Source of the DNA: Petunia secreta
Lineage: Eukaryota; Streptophyta; Magnoliopsida; Solanales; Solanaceae
Assembly (NCBI GenBank): GCA_029990175.1
Contig: JARKIP010000011.1
Location: 2,418,001-2,482,000 of the forward strand
Reading direction: 5' to 3'
Length of the DNA stretch: 64,000 nucleotides
The translations under genes were made by a program, and so were the position numbers. This document shows positions 48,810 to 59,900 of the stretch, one piece after another (the first letter of the stretch is position 1; each line of letters starts with the position of its first letter). The notes under the pieces are model-generated. The model was not told the origin of the DNA, ran no database searches, and worked only from the letters and a program-made list of their open reading frames with translations.

Positions 48810-49523
48810 ATTTGTCACGACCCAATTTTCGGGGCCGTGATGGCACCTAAGTGTTACATCCTTAGGCGAACCACGAATAATTAAACTGACTCATAATGAT
48901 AATTTAGATAGAAATATTTCAATAAAATGTAGGTATAGACATCCACCCGAAATACAGTGTCAATAGAGCATCTACGAATTCTGACATCCGATATATATAA
49001 TATATAATACAAGATGTAGGAAGCGACTAAACACTAAGGTGGATCAGACGGTATGCCACCGCGAACCATGCGGGTGGCTCACCTCAAGCAAAAATAGCCA
49101 CAGCCTTGAACGGATCAGATAAGTCCAGCTGTCTGACTAGTAGAAGGATCTGCACATTTAAACAGTAAGTTATGAGCCAAAGCCCAGTAAGATCATCGAC
49201 AGACCCGCTAAATTACCCTTTCGGGACAAGTCTTTGATAATGCATAAGCAGATAACGGAAGTACAATCCACACCTTTATAGTAACCCATAAACATTACAT
49301 GCGATAATATAATTATACAACAACACAAGCAATAATACGCGGATACATAACATGGTCAATAATATAAAGATACATAATATAGGCAGCATATACAATATTA
49401 TATTGATACTATGGCATAAGCAATAACATAATAAACACACAGCATGGCGATGATATATCTCGCATAGCACATAAGTAATGATGTACCTAGCACATAGCAT
49501 AAGCACACACCCTGTGCGGCTTT

Positions 49524-49709
49524 GTTTATAGGTCATAACGCACCACAGGCCTCTGTCCCTATAAACAACTTTACTTATAGGTCATAACGCACCACAAGCC
49601 TCTGTCCCTATAAGTCTCCACATCTAGGTCATAACGCACCACCGGCCTCTGTCCCTAGATGGAATTTCGCTTCTAGGTCATAACGCACCACCGGCCTCTG
49701 TCCCTAGAG
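49524..49709. repeat. Tandem stem-loop units in the Tekay 5' LTR
   Basis: Same four-unit array as at 41728-41912, with the same paired flanks. Confidence 0.82.
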
Positions 49710-50363
49710 CATATCAATAATACACCGGCACACAACATCGACTATACACAAGTCACGTTTGTGCTTTCTCCTTTTTGTATAAATATAACGAGTAGTACAT
49801 AATGCTATCTACTAGACAATGCTAGTAAATTAAGTACTCGACATCTTACTTAGCAAGATCAAATCTTATCCGCAAGCAAAATAGAGGTCAAGTCTCACTT
49901 ACCTCAAAATCGGCTCAAGTGGCTAAGGAACGACCTCCTTTCCCAAACGATGTGCCTCCGAAAGACTCCTCTCTGAGCCAAAGAAATAGTGTCGCACTCG
50001 TAAGCATGTGAGGAAAGGATTCTAAGCTCTTACGCAATTTAAGAGGCAATTTACCAAAATACCCCCGGGTCGGACGTACCCAAAACCCGTAAAATTTATG
50101 TTTTCGGACTCCCCATACTCCCACGAGTCCAAAAGTACCATTATTGTACATACCCTAGTCCAACTCGGTCATTTTTCTCATTTCACAAATCTAGGGTTCA
50201 AACCCTCTTTCCAAGGATCGTCACTTTGATCCTCGGATTAAAGCGTTAAAAATTGGTAAGAATAGTTACCTTGTGTTTAGGAATGATTTTGGTACTTCAA
50301 ATTCCCCTTGGAATCACTTTTAGAAGCTCAAAACATGAAAATAAAAATGAATGCCCGCCCTAG

Positions 50364-50371
50364 TATATATA
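50364..50371 (-). promoter_or_regulatory. Putative TATA box of the Tekay 5' LTR promoter
   Basis: TATATATA about 915 bp from the upstream edge of the 5' LTR on the element strand, at a sensible U3/R boundary. It would drive transcription leftward through gag-pol. Confidence 0.45.
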
Positions 50372-51851
50372 GCAGCCGCAGCTTTAAAGAGTTGTACCAC
50401 ATGCTGTCCGAATTGTACCTCACTGAACAGCTTTCGGTAAAATACACATAACATTTCGTACAAATGTCCAAATGATACAAAATTGGTGGCATTAGAACCA
50501 CAACTCAAAGAGCTATAACTTTCATGTTTTGACTTTTTTCCAATTCTTTATGGATTGATCTTAAAAATGGATTTTTTTCCGGCTGAACAGTAAAAAGACA
50601 GATTTCAGCAGCTTTTTGGTTTGCACCAGATCAGCCACTGTTTTTGGGTCCAAACGGGACCCTACGAAGCTCAGAATGATCCCAAAATTTGTACACAAGT
50701 CATACAAGACTTGTGTGACATGCTCGTCAAGACGGAACTCAATTCGGATCTCTAGAACTCAAAAAGTGGGTCCCACGGGAAAGGGTCAAATTTCGACTTT
50801 CGCCAAAATAGCGTATTTTAATCAAACGACCCCGGAATCCAAATTCGAAAGTTTCTACAAGTCACAAATGACGATACGAACCTAACGGAACCCTCAGATC
50901 TCTCATCGGAGTTCATTTACTCAAATCGAGCTTGAAAACCTCTTTTAACCTTTTTAAACTTCCGCAACGGAGACTTTATCAAAATTCCTATCAAACGAGG
51001 TCCGTTTTCACTTCTGAAGGTTGCTACAGGTCATAAATTACCATACGAACCTAACGCAACTTTCAGATTTCACATCAGAGTTCATTTGCTCAAATCGAGC
51101 TCCGGAACCTCTTTTAGCGCCTTAACGAATATCCGAAACGGATGTCTTTCTCTGATACCTATCTAACAAAGTTCGTTTTAGCTAAAAAATTTCAGGCATG
51201 TCATAATGGACCTTACGGAGCTTTTGGGATTGTCGACACGTAAATCGAGGTCCCGATTCCCGAAACGACTATTTGAGGTCGTTACATTATTGTTATTATC
51301 ATTATTCTTTACTAACTCAACTTCATCTGTTTTTTGCGAGGCATACTTGGATAAATGTCTTCAAAATGACTTTTTTTCCAAAAAATACTTCTAATTTTAT
51401 TTGCTATTATTTTCTCTTAATATTTTTTTATAAACTAACTAATTTGCTTTATTTTGCAAGGTTTAATTCCCTATGGAAGAAGCCTATCTTTTGTCTAATT
51501 TCACATATTATACACATAGTATTTAAATCATCTTTTAGTCAGTTTATTTGCTTAACTGCTTGTTTTGAATCCCAACATGAAGTCCGGCCGGTAACCACAT
51601 TTGGTGGGGCTCGAGAGGTGCCTAACCTTCCTCTCGAGTTAACCCGAACCTCTTACCTAGAAATTCTGGTTCGCAGACTAAGTTTCAGAGTTAATTATAA
51701 AATTAGCTAGAAACAAAATAGGTGCCCTAATACGACTAGTTAAAAAATATGTTAGGTGGCGACTCCAAGTCTTTACCCGCCAGTCCCAATAAGTCGAGCC
51801 CTATTTCGAACCCTAACCGGGGTTCGGGGAAAAATGGGCGTCGACACTCAC

Positions 51852-51913
51852 CAGAGCATTTGTGCTCCTCTTAATATTTCCAAACCATCTCAGCCCCGCT
51901 TCTCGCATCTTGT
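51852..51913 (-). pseudogene. RTE LINE reverse transcriptase, middle piece
   Basis: Minus-strand frame KMREAGLRWFGNIKRSTNAL. It is a diagnostic RTE motif (MREA-LRWFGH-like) and is continuous with the 27959-28117 frame across the CTCAC target site. Sequence right of about 51913 becomes unalignable where the LTR-like insertion begins. Confidence 0.7.
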
Positions 51914-53195
51914 TCGCCTGGGCAAAATGTCACACATCGCCTTCCATTTATTTGAGTTTTTGTTGTGTATTATGGATTAAATGCACACACTTACCATGCT
52001 TTGGTTGCATATTGCAGGTTATTGGAGCTGTTTTGATGAAGAGATGGAAAACAAGTCAAAATCATGCTGAATTGTGAAGCTGCAAGTTCTGGACTGGAAG
52101 GCCATGCACGCGATCGCGCAGTGAAGCCGGAGAAGCCAGTGTGATAGTGCTATTGTGACTGCGATAGCGAAGCTTCAGAGAACTTATTAAGCACCATAGC
52201 GCTCAGGGTGATGCGATAGTGCAAGAACGCGCCTGGACTACGCTGGGCACTTTTGGAATTTCACCTCAGCTGAATTGGGAACATATAAATAGTCCCTTGG
52301 ACGACCTAGGGCACATTTTTGGCTTATTTCTCAAGCTTTGGGGAAAGAATGCATCAACCAAGTCAAGGGTTTGAAGATTAGGAGTTTAAATTGTTGAATC
52401 CTTTTACCTTTTATTCATAATTTGTTTGTATTTCATTATCTTAACTTGTTGGTGTTATTTTGAGACTATGAACATGTTTAATTGATTAATTGGCAGAGAT
52501 AGGGCTTGTTTATGACTCCTTTGTACTTTTGAGCTATTGAGTACCCTTTTTACCATTATTGATTTGGGTGCTTAGCTAATTAATCACTACTTGCTTAAAT
52601 TCTCATGAATTGGTAGTTGCAAATGCTAGTTCTAGCCCTATGAGTACTAGATTTACACCGAAAGGGTATTTCTAGGAATTCGATAGTGATTAACGGGGTA
52701 CCAAGGGTAAGTGTATTGAAGTTACCCCAGGTTAACGGGTTGAACAGCGAAAGGGGGATGCCTTACTTGGACACAATATCGATTGAGCTTAGTGCAACAT
52801 TTCTTTGCACCGAAAGGGTGAGAGGTATTAGGTCTGGTAGTCCCCGAAGGGGCTATCCGGGTATATTAGCTGGAGTGTCATGGCGCGCACCAAAACTTAA
52901 TTGGTTGGGCCTTTTAAGCGAGATTGATTAACATCGAGTTAATTGCATTCCCTAAGCTCAACTACCTTGCATCCTTGTTTGAGCAGCCATTGATCACATT
53001 TATATGCTTTCCTAGTATAGACATTAGTTGTTAGCTTAATTCTCTAGTTATTACCCTCGTTTGGCCTAGTCAATAGGTTTGTTCCTCCACTACCTAAATA
53101 GTATCACTTTGTTCCATGTGGACTCATAGTTAAGTAATTATATTGCTACGACCATTTCATATCTCATTGGAGGTGTGAGTTGGACGTACATCACT
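51914..53195 (+). mobile_element. Unclassified LTR-like insertion in the LINE (possible solo LTR)
   Basis: About 1.28 kb separates two adjacent pieces of LINE RT, so it inserted into the LINE. It is non-coding and contains a promoter-like TATAAATAG (52284-52292) after a moderately GC-rich stretch with GCGATCGCG-like words. It also has ACCGAAAGGG motifs (about 52657 and 52809), which gives it the look of an LTR. I could not fix its exact ends or target duplication, nor its superfamily. Confidence 0.45.
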
Positions 53196-53253
53196 TATCC
53201 ATCCTAGTATGCCCACACATCCATCTAAGCATTCTCATCATTGCGGCGCTCAA
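53196..53253 (-). pseudogene. RTE LINE reverse transcriptase, upstream piece (5' truncation point)
   Basis: Minus-strand MRMLRWMCGHTRMDK, the segment normally found just upstream of MREA-LRWFG in RTE LINEs. It begins next to the target duplication at 53254, so the LINE was truncated here when it inserted. Confidence 0.65.
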
Positions 53254-53322
53254 TAAATACACGATATGTAATATCATACATATCGTATATTTAATCATTA
53301 TTCACTTAATATTTAAACATAT

Positions 53323-53324
<2 letters not shown>

Positions 53325-53387
<63 letters not shown>

Positions 53388-53390
53388 TGT
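53325..53390. repeat. (TG)n/(TA)n microsatellite
   Basis: About 25 TG units followed by a short TA run. It explains a poly-Cys/Val frame over this position. Confidence 0.95.
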
Positions 53391-53702
53391 ATGATAAATA
53401 TATAAATAAAGAGGTGAGAGGAGATAAACATAAGGGGAGGGGGTATAATTGATTGAGCAATATTAGGGGTTAGTGATAAGTATCCCTAATATTAAGGGAT
53501 GAAATATGTAATAATTGATATTGTGAAAACTGATTTGTGATTAACATTAAGTCTTTCAAAAATTTAGGGATAAATAAGTAACAGTTAATATATAAAACAA
53601 CTATAGAAATTAATTTATAAAATATCTAGATGGCTAGAGAAAAAAAGGAATGTGAATATGTGTCTAGGAACACTGAATAAGTTCTATCAATGTGTATTTG
53701 TG

Positions 53703-54182
53703 AAAAATTGATAACTAGCCAGGTTTGAATGCCCTAAGTGAGTTTTATCTACTATTCCAAAATTAATTGAGAAATAGCAAACTTGCCCTTCTCCCCCTCC
53801 TCCCCCGCACACTTATAGCATCTTGGTGTTAAACAACACCCTGATTAGCCACAATACAAATATGCGAGACTTTGAACTAAACTCCACTAACAAAAGCTGA
53901 AGTTTTGTTCAAAACTTCATAAAAAAAATTGGAGTTTCATACTTATAGTTGCAGTATTTTATACTGAGACTTTGAACTGATATGTTCGAAATCCCAATAT
54001 TTTTTACTAGGATTCATATGTAAGTGATCCCAGTATAAAATACTAGGATTTTGAAATTTTGTTGAAAAATCTCAGTATAAAATACTGGAAGTTTTGGGAT
54101 CTGGCTAGTCTTCACAGAGTTTTGCACAGTGGCTAGTATTCATTTAGCGCGGTGCAAACATGCTAAGAGGCCAAATTTTTAC
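53703..54182. mobile_element. Palindrome-series MITE, copy C (480 bp)
   Basis: The left end AAAAATTGATAACTAGCC and right end GGCCAAATTTTTAC match copy B. Imperfect 8-bp duplication TATTTGTG / TATTTATG (53695-53702 and 54183-54190). Internal blocks such as CAGTATAAAATACTGGAAG repeat in both orientations but are more eroded than in copy B. Confidence 0.65.
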
Positions 54183-54228
54183 TATTTATGTAGGGTAATT
54201 TCAAAAAATTCAGCGGGTGCTCTCCATA

Positions 54229-54591
54229 AGCAGTGGTTTTGCAAGATTGCATCCGTTTAACAATATTTTAGCAAAATACCCTTGTATTGGCACAGAGCCA
54301 AGACTTCAAGGAACAAATTTGTAAGTATTGGCATGGGCCAAGACTTCAAGGGAAAGTGTTGTCTTGCCAACACTTCAAGTTATATAGCGAGAATGCAGGA
54401 AGAGAATGGAAGTGACAAGTCTTGGCCTTTTGCCGACTAGTGTTGCCTTTTGCCAATACTTGAAATGGCAAGTGTTGACAAATAGAGAGGGGCCAAAGGC
54501 AAGTCTTGAGCCCGTGCCAAAAGTTTAACAAGGATGTTTCCGTCCAGAATTTTTTCTTTAATGGGGGTATTTTTGTAAAACCACTATTAGC
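54229..54591. mobile_element. Foldback/hairpin MITE
   Basis: The outer inverted match AGTGGTTTTGCA (about 54232-54243) faces TGTAAAACCACT (54574-54585). Inner matches are TTGGCACAGAGCCAAGACTT facing AAGTCTTGAGCCCGTGCCAA, and a central CTTGCCAACACTTCAAG facing CTTGAAATGGCAAG. Ends and TSD are not resolved. Confidence 0.5.
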
Positions 54592-54912
54592 ACGGAAGAA
54601 AAGGCAAACGATTACTTATGGTGTCATATTTTTACAAATCAGCCCGGTAATTATCATTTGAAAAGAATAAAGCTCTCAAGGCCCAATAATTTTGAAGCTT
54701 CAACTTAATTTACATAGAAGAAATACTACTGAACCCAAATAATCTAAAAATTACAATATTCTTTGGGTGTTACAAACTTACTGTACGAACAATTTAAAGC
54801 TAAAAAAATCTTAGATTATGAATGAAAGAAGGAAGTGGAGGAAAAGAGAGAAGGGGTATTAAGAAGAGTGAAATGTTGTTATTTGGTTTGTATAAGATTG
54901 GATAGGGTGTAT
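54592..54912. other. No gene seen
   Basis: AT-rich non-coding sequence. Confidence 0.4.
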
Positions 54913-56640
54913 TATTTTGTTGAGTTTGTGTTCTAGCCTTATAGGTTAGTATAAATACACATGAACTATTTATATCGCGTCGTGTAATAAAAAGAGTGAT
55001 CGACTCACCCAATGTAGGTAGAGCATTCGATATTTTTAGGGGAAACTTCCATACTAAAGCTAACGTGGGGGTATTTGAGACCAAATAAATAAATAAGGTA
55101 AAAATACTAAAGTCCCCCCCCGAAGTTGTACCCAAAAGGTCAGTTAACACTCAACCTTTACAGGCAACCTCGTACCCACTAATATTGTTTGAAGTGAATT
55201 TTTTTACACCCTAACACATAAATAACCAGTCACATGATGAGAGGTGTGCTACACTTGCGCCATGTCATTGCCATGTCATCTCCATATTATTCCCACATAA
55301 CCGACATATTAGATTTCATGAAAATTTTTTACCATGTCATCAAAATATTTCTTCTTCACTAAAATTTAACTAAACCACCACAACACTATCATTGGCACCG
55401 CCAATTCATCACAAACCTCATTTTTCACTATAAATTAGATACTAAACTACTACCACTAACCCCTAAATCTACTGTTAAAATCACAGCACCATCATTGTCA
55501 CTACCAAGATGACAAACAACCATCACGGATCTAGTACCCACCGCTAAACTTACATCAAGATTAGACCACCATCACCAAAAGTAATTAAAACTGCCGCAAA
55601 ATTTAGAACCTACGGGAAAACCCACCATCATAAGTCTTAGTCCCACAAAAAATCACACGATCAACACTACCATCATTAAAATTTACACTAATCACTACAA
55701 AATGCATCACCCACCACCATATTTACACCATCACCACCACTCCCATCGAATATAACTACATAATCACTAATTATCAGTTTCACCGCTACCGCTGCCACAT
55801 ACTAAAATCACAACAGCAACACCATCAATTTTACCACCCACCAATCCCCCACAAAATATTACCTCTACCAAAACTTTTGTTTGGGCTCAAGGTATAATGA
55901 CACTAATACAATATGAAGAAAAAGAATATTAGTGAAAGAAAGTAAATTGGATTGCGGGAGGAGAAGGGGGATTAGCAGATTAAACGAGAAGAAAGGAGTG
56001 TTAAAGGGGTGTGTGGGGGGGGGGGGGTGTCTTCATTCTTTTTTTTTTTTTTGTTGCCTTGAATATGGGGCTCCCACTCGCCTATTTTTCCTTTATTTTT
56101 TAGTTTTTTTCCATGTCATCTTTGAAGGCCTTAGAAAGGGAAGAAAACTTCACTTCGAATAAAAATATGGGGGGTGAGGGGTCGAACGTAAAGGTTACGT
56201 GTGTAACTAACTTTTACGAACAAGTTCAAGGGAACTTTAGTATTTTTGCCAATAATAAACTGTCAAAATTGCTCCATTTTCAATAGGTTATGGGCAAATA
56301 TGACCCTTTTTCGTTCTTTATATTTTTCAATTTTCAACCAAATTAGGTCCAAATACCTTCATCTGAGTTTGTGTTCTAGCCTTATAGGTTAGTAAATGCA
56401 CATGGACTACTTATATCGCGCTGTGTAATAAAAAGAGCGTCCCGCTCAGTCTAGGTGGAGCAGCAGTTAGTTTTAGGGACAATTTCAAAATTAAAAATAA
56501 TGATGGGGGCTTTTAGGCATAGTAAATAAATCGAGGATAAAATTATTGAATTTTCAATAGCTTATAAGCAAGCATAGCCCTTTTTGGTTTTTATTTTTTA
56601 TTTTTCAAACTTCAACCAAATTAGGTACAAATGCCTCTAG
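54913..56640. repeat. Tandem duplication of about 280-300 bp, first copy split by a TIR element
   Basis: Both copies begin TGAGTTTGTGTTCTAGCC, with CTTATAGGTTAGTA following, and end in TTCAACCAAATTAGGT plus CAAAT. Copy 1 is 54913-55096 plus 56251-56363; copy 2 is 56364-about 56640. They have diverged noticeably. Confidence 0.7.
55097..56250. mobile_element. Mutator-like TIR element, 1154 bp, non-coding
   Basis: Long terminal inverted repeats of about 60 bp: GGTAAAAATACTAAAGTCCC...AACCTTTAC on the left and its complement, reading inward GGCAAAAATACTAAAGTTCC...AACCTTTAC, on the right. The interior is rich in CACCA/CATCAC words and has a G run (about 56018-56027) and a T run. The flanks AATAAATAA and AATAATAAA are consistent with an eroded 9-bp duplication. 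No transposase. Confidence 0.65.
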
Positions 56641-56944
56641 ATGCAAAAAAATGGAAAAACGAGAAGTTAACATAAATATCCGTCCATCAATAAATATTTA
56701 CTTTTAGTTGTCCGTAACTTCTTCTATCAAAAACTTAATACATAAAGTAGCACTAGCATGAGTGAAATATATTTATAATCACTTTCATCCTTTTTTACTT
56801 GGACTTTTCCAATTAAAGTCTCCAATTTTACGTATTACTATGTGTTTACCCACAAAACTTATTGCCTTATGCTTTGTTTGCAACTGTAAACAGGCAACGC
56901 CCAAAAAATAGCCACGCCATTGCTGAGTAACTCAACTCCCAAAT

Positions 56945-59900
56945 ATGACGACGTTACACTTTGTTCCATCTGTCTTCCGCTTAAAGTTATCAACTATTTC
57001 TTGTAACAGGTTCTTTATATAGCTACAACTTTCTTAAAATATCCTTCTTTGATCTTTCTATTTTGTATTAAGTTAGTTAATATAAGTATTTGTCTTAATG
57101 CAGAAAATCCATGGTCAAAATGTCGATTCAGTCAACCCCATCTACGTTAACAATTCCAATAAACAACACAGTTGTATGTACTCTTTTGTATAAGCTGTTG
57201 TTAAGTACTAGTCCGTTCGTTTCAGCTTATGTGAACGTCTCCGCTTTTCGAGAGTTAGTTTGACTAATATTTGAATCCAAATTGGATTAGAATTTAGATT
57301 AATCTAAAATGTTGGTCATAGTTTGTGCTGTTTGATTCTCCAAAAGCAAAAATGTTCACACATAACTGAATGGAGGGAGTATCATTTTTCAAGATTTTCT
57401 TGTATTTGGTTTATTTGATGAAATATATTTATGTGGTTGAAACAGTTGGGTTGTGGGATGTTGGCATTGGATTTCTTGGTTACTGTTGATTCTTGTCCTA
57501 AGCCTGATGATAAAATTCGCAGTACTAGCTTTCAGGTGATTGTTTCTTTTTTTCTTTCTGCTGTATTGAAATTGATATGTGATTACTTGATTTTTAGTTG
57601 AAATTTTAATGGATATTTGGATTTGGATAGATTCAAGGAGGTGGGAATACTGGAAATGCTTTGACATGTGCAGCTCGTTTGGGTTTAACTCCAAGAATTA
57701 TATCAAAGGTCTCAACTTTATGTTGTTTCTTGTTGCCTATTCATTATTTTGAGAAGGTGAAGCTATCTCATAATATAAAAAGACTGTTCATCTTTAATGT
57801 TTAGATGAAGTTAAATGGTATGTGAAGGAGATGCTTTGTATATGAATTTGCTGGACTTGTTAGACTCTTTGAATTTGTACTGTAAAAGAAGTCTCTCTTT
57901 TTTTTTTTTTTTTTTTTTTTGGGTACTTGTTTTAGTGCCAGCTTGGTACTGTTATAAATAAAAACTTTACCTTAAACAAAAAAATGGTATGCCAAAAAAG
58001 AAAATAGAACATGTTTTTATTCATTCCATTGTCTACTGTGCCTGTCACCATTGTTGAATAAGCACTTGTATATCATTGGTTCTCCTTGATACCCTTCAAC
58101 AACAATGTAAATAGAATGTTTCATATTTTCTCACAACTTCTTTTAGTAGGTTGCTGATGACTCTCAAGGGAAAAGAATACTAAATGAGTTAGAAGCAGAT
58201 GGAATTGATACATCTTTTATTGTGGTGAGCTAGTGAAAGTTCAACTTAAAACGTTCTTGTGCATTCTGTGCTTTTACTCCTGTATGCAAGGATAGATGTA
58301 GCTTGATGCATCTATTCATTCGATCAATCACAATTTTTAAAGCATCCAATTTGTCTCAAACTTCAAGTATAACATAATTTGCTTCAGGCTATAGTTTCGG
58401 TTTCAGGTGTCCAAAGGAGGCTATTCGACAATATCTTACGTCATTGTTGACAGTCAAACGTCAGTACTCTCAGCTTGCGATTACTGCCAATTTAGTGATT
58501 ACTATATTATAGGCATTCATTGTGCTTTCTCCTGGATAATGAGGCATGATCTATACTTAATAGTTTTACAAATTCATTCTGTAGACATAATCTTTTGAGT
58601 CATAATTAATTGTCTGTCAACAATATTTGAATTGACCGCAATGAATGCGTTTCAGAGTATGTGATCTTTTAGTAGACTGAAACGTGCTGGAACATATTAA
58701 ATCATAAATTTCTTAGCCGTATGTTCCAGAGACTTCCTTTTTCCCCCCGCCATTTATACCATTACTCACGCACAAAGGTTGATCTCCTGGCTACATATCT
58801 GCTCAAAATGTCATGTCTGTCTGCCATATTTCCTATCGAAGAAAAGGGGGAAAGTCATTTGAAGTTCACTAGTTTAGTGCAAGTTGGGGACAATATAATC
58901 GAACAAAGGACCCTTTTGTCACTTGTGTTCTGCTGAAGCTAATAATTGTGGTATGGTGTCTCAGGAAAACACGAACTTCCATATACACACCTGGATATCC
59001 ACCCATGGTAACTGATGATCTGTCAGAGTCAAGTTTATTCTCTGCGTTAGACGGTGTGAAACTTGTCTATGCTGATGGAGTACTGCACGAATCTGCTTCA
59101 GTTGTGGCCCAAGAGGTAATTATCATTGATCTTCTTTGTCATTTAAGTTGAATTTATGACTTTCCAATAGAATGTATTACGGTCAAATTCTGATCATATT
59201 TCTAAATGATTAGAAAAAAACAATTCTGATCATATTTCTAGTCTCTTCCTCTAAGCTCCAATGGGCTGGGAGCAGTGGGCTAAGTGGGCTTAATTCTGTT
59301 TCTATTGCCTCAGGACTTAAAATTTTCAGCCAAATGGAAGAACTGTATGCTTTTGATCTCTAGTGCAGGCACATCGGAGGAATATACCTATTGTGATTGA
59401 TGCAGAAAGAAAAATAGAAGGCCTGGATGAGCTTTTACAGTTGGCAACCTATGTTGTCTGCTCAACAAGATTTCCACAGGCAAGCTTTACTCTGGCAAAC
59501 TGCACCTCTATATTTCCTTAGTTGTAAATTTTGATTGGACTTCCAAGGATCTACTTCTGATTCATACCGGCTGGCAAGTTTTAGTTTATTGGGAAAAGTA
59601 ACTGTCTTTCTCTCTCCCTCCCTCTCTTTTTCTCTGTTTTTCCTCTACTTTTGCGTTTTTCCATAACATTTATAGCAATTGGTGCATTCTTTGAAATATG
59701 GAAAGTCCCCCCCCCCCTTTCCAATCTTTATAAGTTGAGTGTGTGAAAATTGATTGAAGTTGTATTGTCTCTCAGGCCTGGACCGAGGCTCCTTCTATAC
59801 CAAGTGCATTAATTTCGATACTTTTAAAGTTGCCAAAGGCCAAATTTGCAATTGCAACATTAGGCGAACATGGCTGCATAATGTTAGAAAGGGCAGAAAC

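Larger units (their letters stand above)
41017..51286 (-). mobile_element. Young, nearly intact Tekay (chromovirus) Ty3/gypsy retrotransposon
   Basis: Minus strand, 10,270 bp, TSD TTATT (41012-41016 and 51287-51291). On the plus strand the LTRs begin TGTCACGACC and end GGTCGTTACA. They are 2472 and 2474 bp and differ by roughly two dozen substitutions and one 2-bp indel counted by eye (about 1%), so the insertion is recent. The primer site is initiator tRNA-Met; the order Gag, PR, RT, RNase H, INT, chromodomain is complete. A frameshift near 46810 separates Gag-PR from the rest. Confidence 0.95.
48813..51286 (-). repeat. 5' LTR of Tekay
   Basis: 2474 bp. Same termini, TATA-like box (50364-50371) and stem-loop array as the 3' LTR. 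Confidence 0.94.
28118..51846 (+). mobile_element. Ogre/Tat-like Ty3/gypsy retrotransposon lacking gag-pol, with nested Tekay
   Basis: LTRs 28118-30886 and 38806-51846 begin TGTTAACACCC/TGTTGACACCC and end GGGCGTCGAGA/GGGCGTCGACA. The duplication CTCAC lies at 28113-28117 and 51847-51851. The primer site TGGCGACTCCGCTGGGGA is the tRNA-Arg type described for Ogre/Tat elements. Without the Tekay insertion (10,275 bp with TSD) it is about 13.45 kb, with LTRs of 2769 and about 2766 bp and a 7.9-kb internal region. That region holds an ORF1-like gene and 3' minisatellites, but I find no protease, RT, RNase H or integrase motifs. It would need another element's enzymes. Confidence 0.9.
38806..51846 (+). 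repeat. 3' LTR of the Ogre-like element, interrupted by Tekay
   Basis: Left part 38806-41016 and right part 51287-51846, separated by the Tekay element. The unbroken sequence TTGTTTTATTGTTATTATC in the 5' LTR (about 30322-30340) shows the empty site. The A run (about 39606-39637) and ATT repeats differ in length from the 5' LTR. Confidence 0.92.
27639..53253 (-). mobile_element. 5'-truncated RTE-type LINE, split by nested insertions
   Basis: On the minus strand the 3' end has a TTG-type tail (CAACAACAAC on plus, 27639-27648). The 15-bp direct repeat TAAATACACGATATG flanks the whole (27624-27638 and 53254-53268), typical of LINE integration. LINE sequence occurs in three pieces: 27639-28117, 51852-about 51913 and about 53196-53253. 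They are separated by the Ogre-like element and an LTR-like insertion. The 3'-most 120 bp (AGGTGGGATCTGGGGAGGG region) resembles the tail shared by tobacco-type TS SINEs and RTE LINEs; that link is from memory. Real LINE length is roughly 0.6-0.7 kb. Confidence 0.75.

Noticed and set aside
53180..53452. Poly-Cys/Val 90-codon frame
   Set aside because: Translation of the (TG)n microsatellite.
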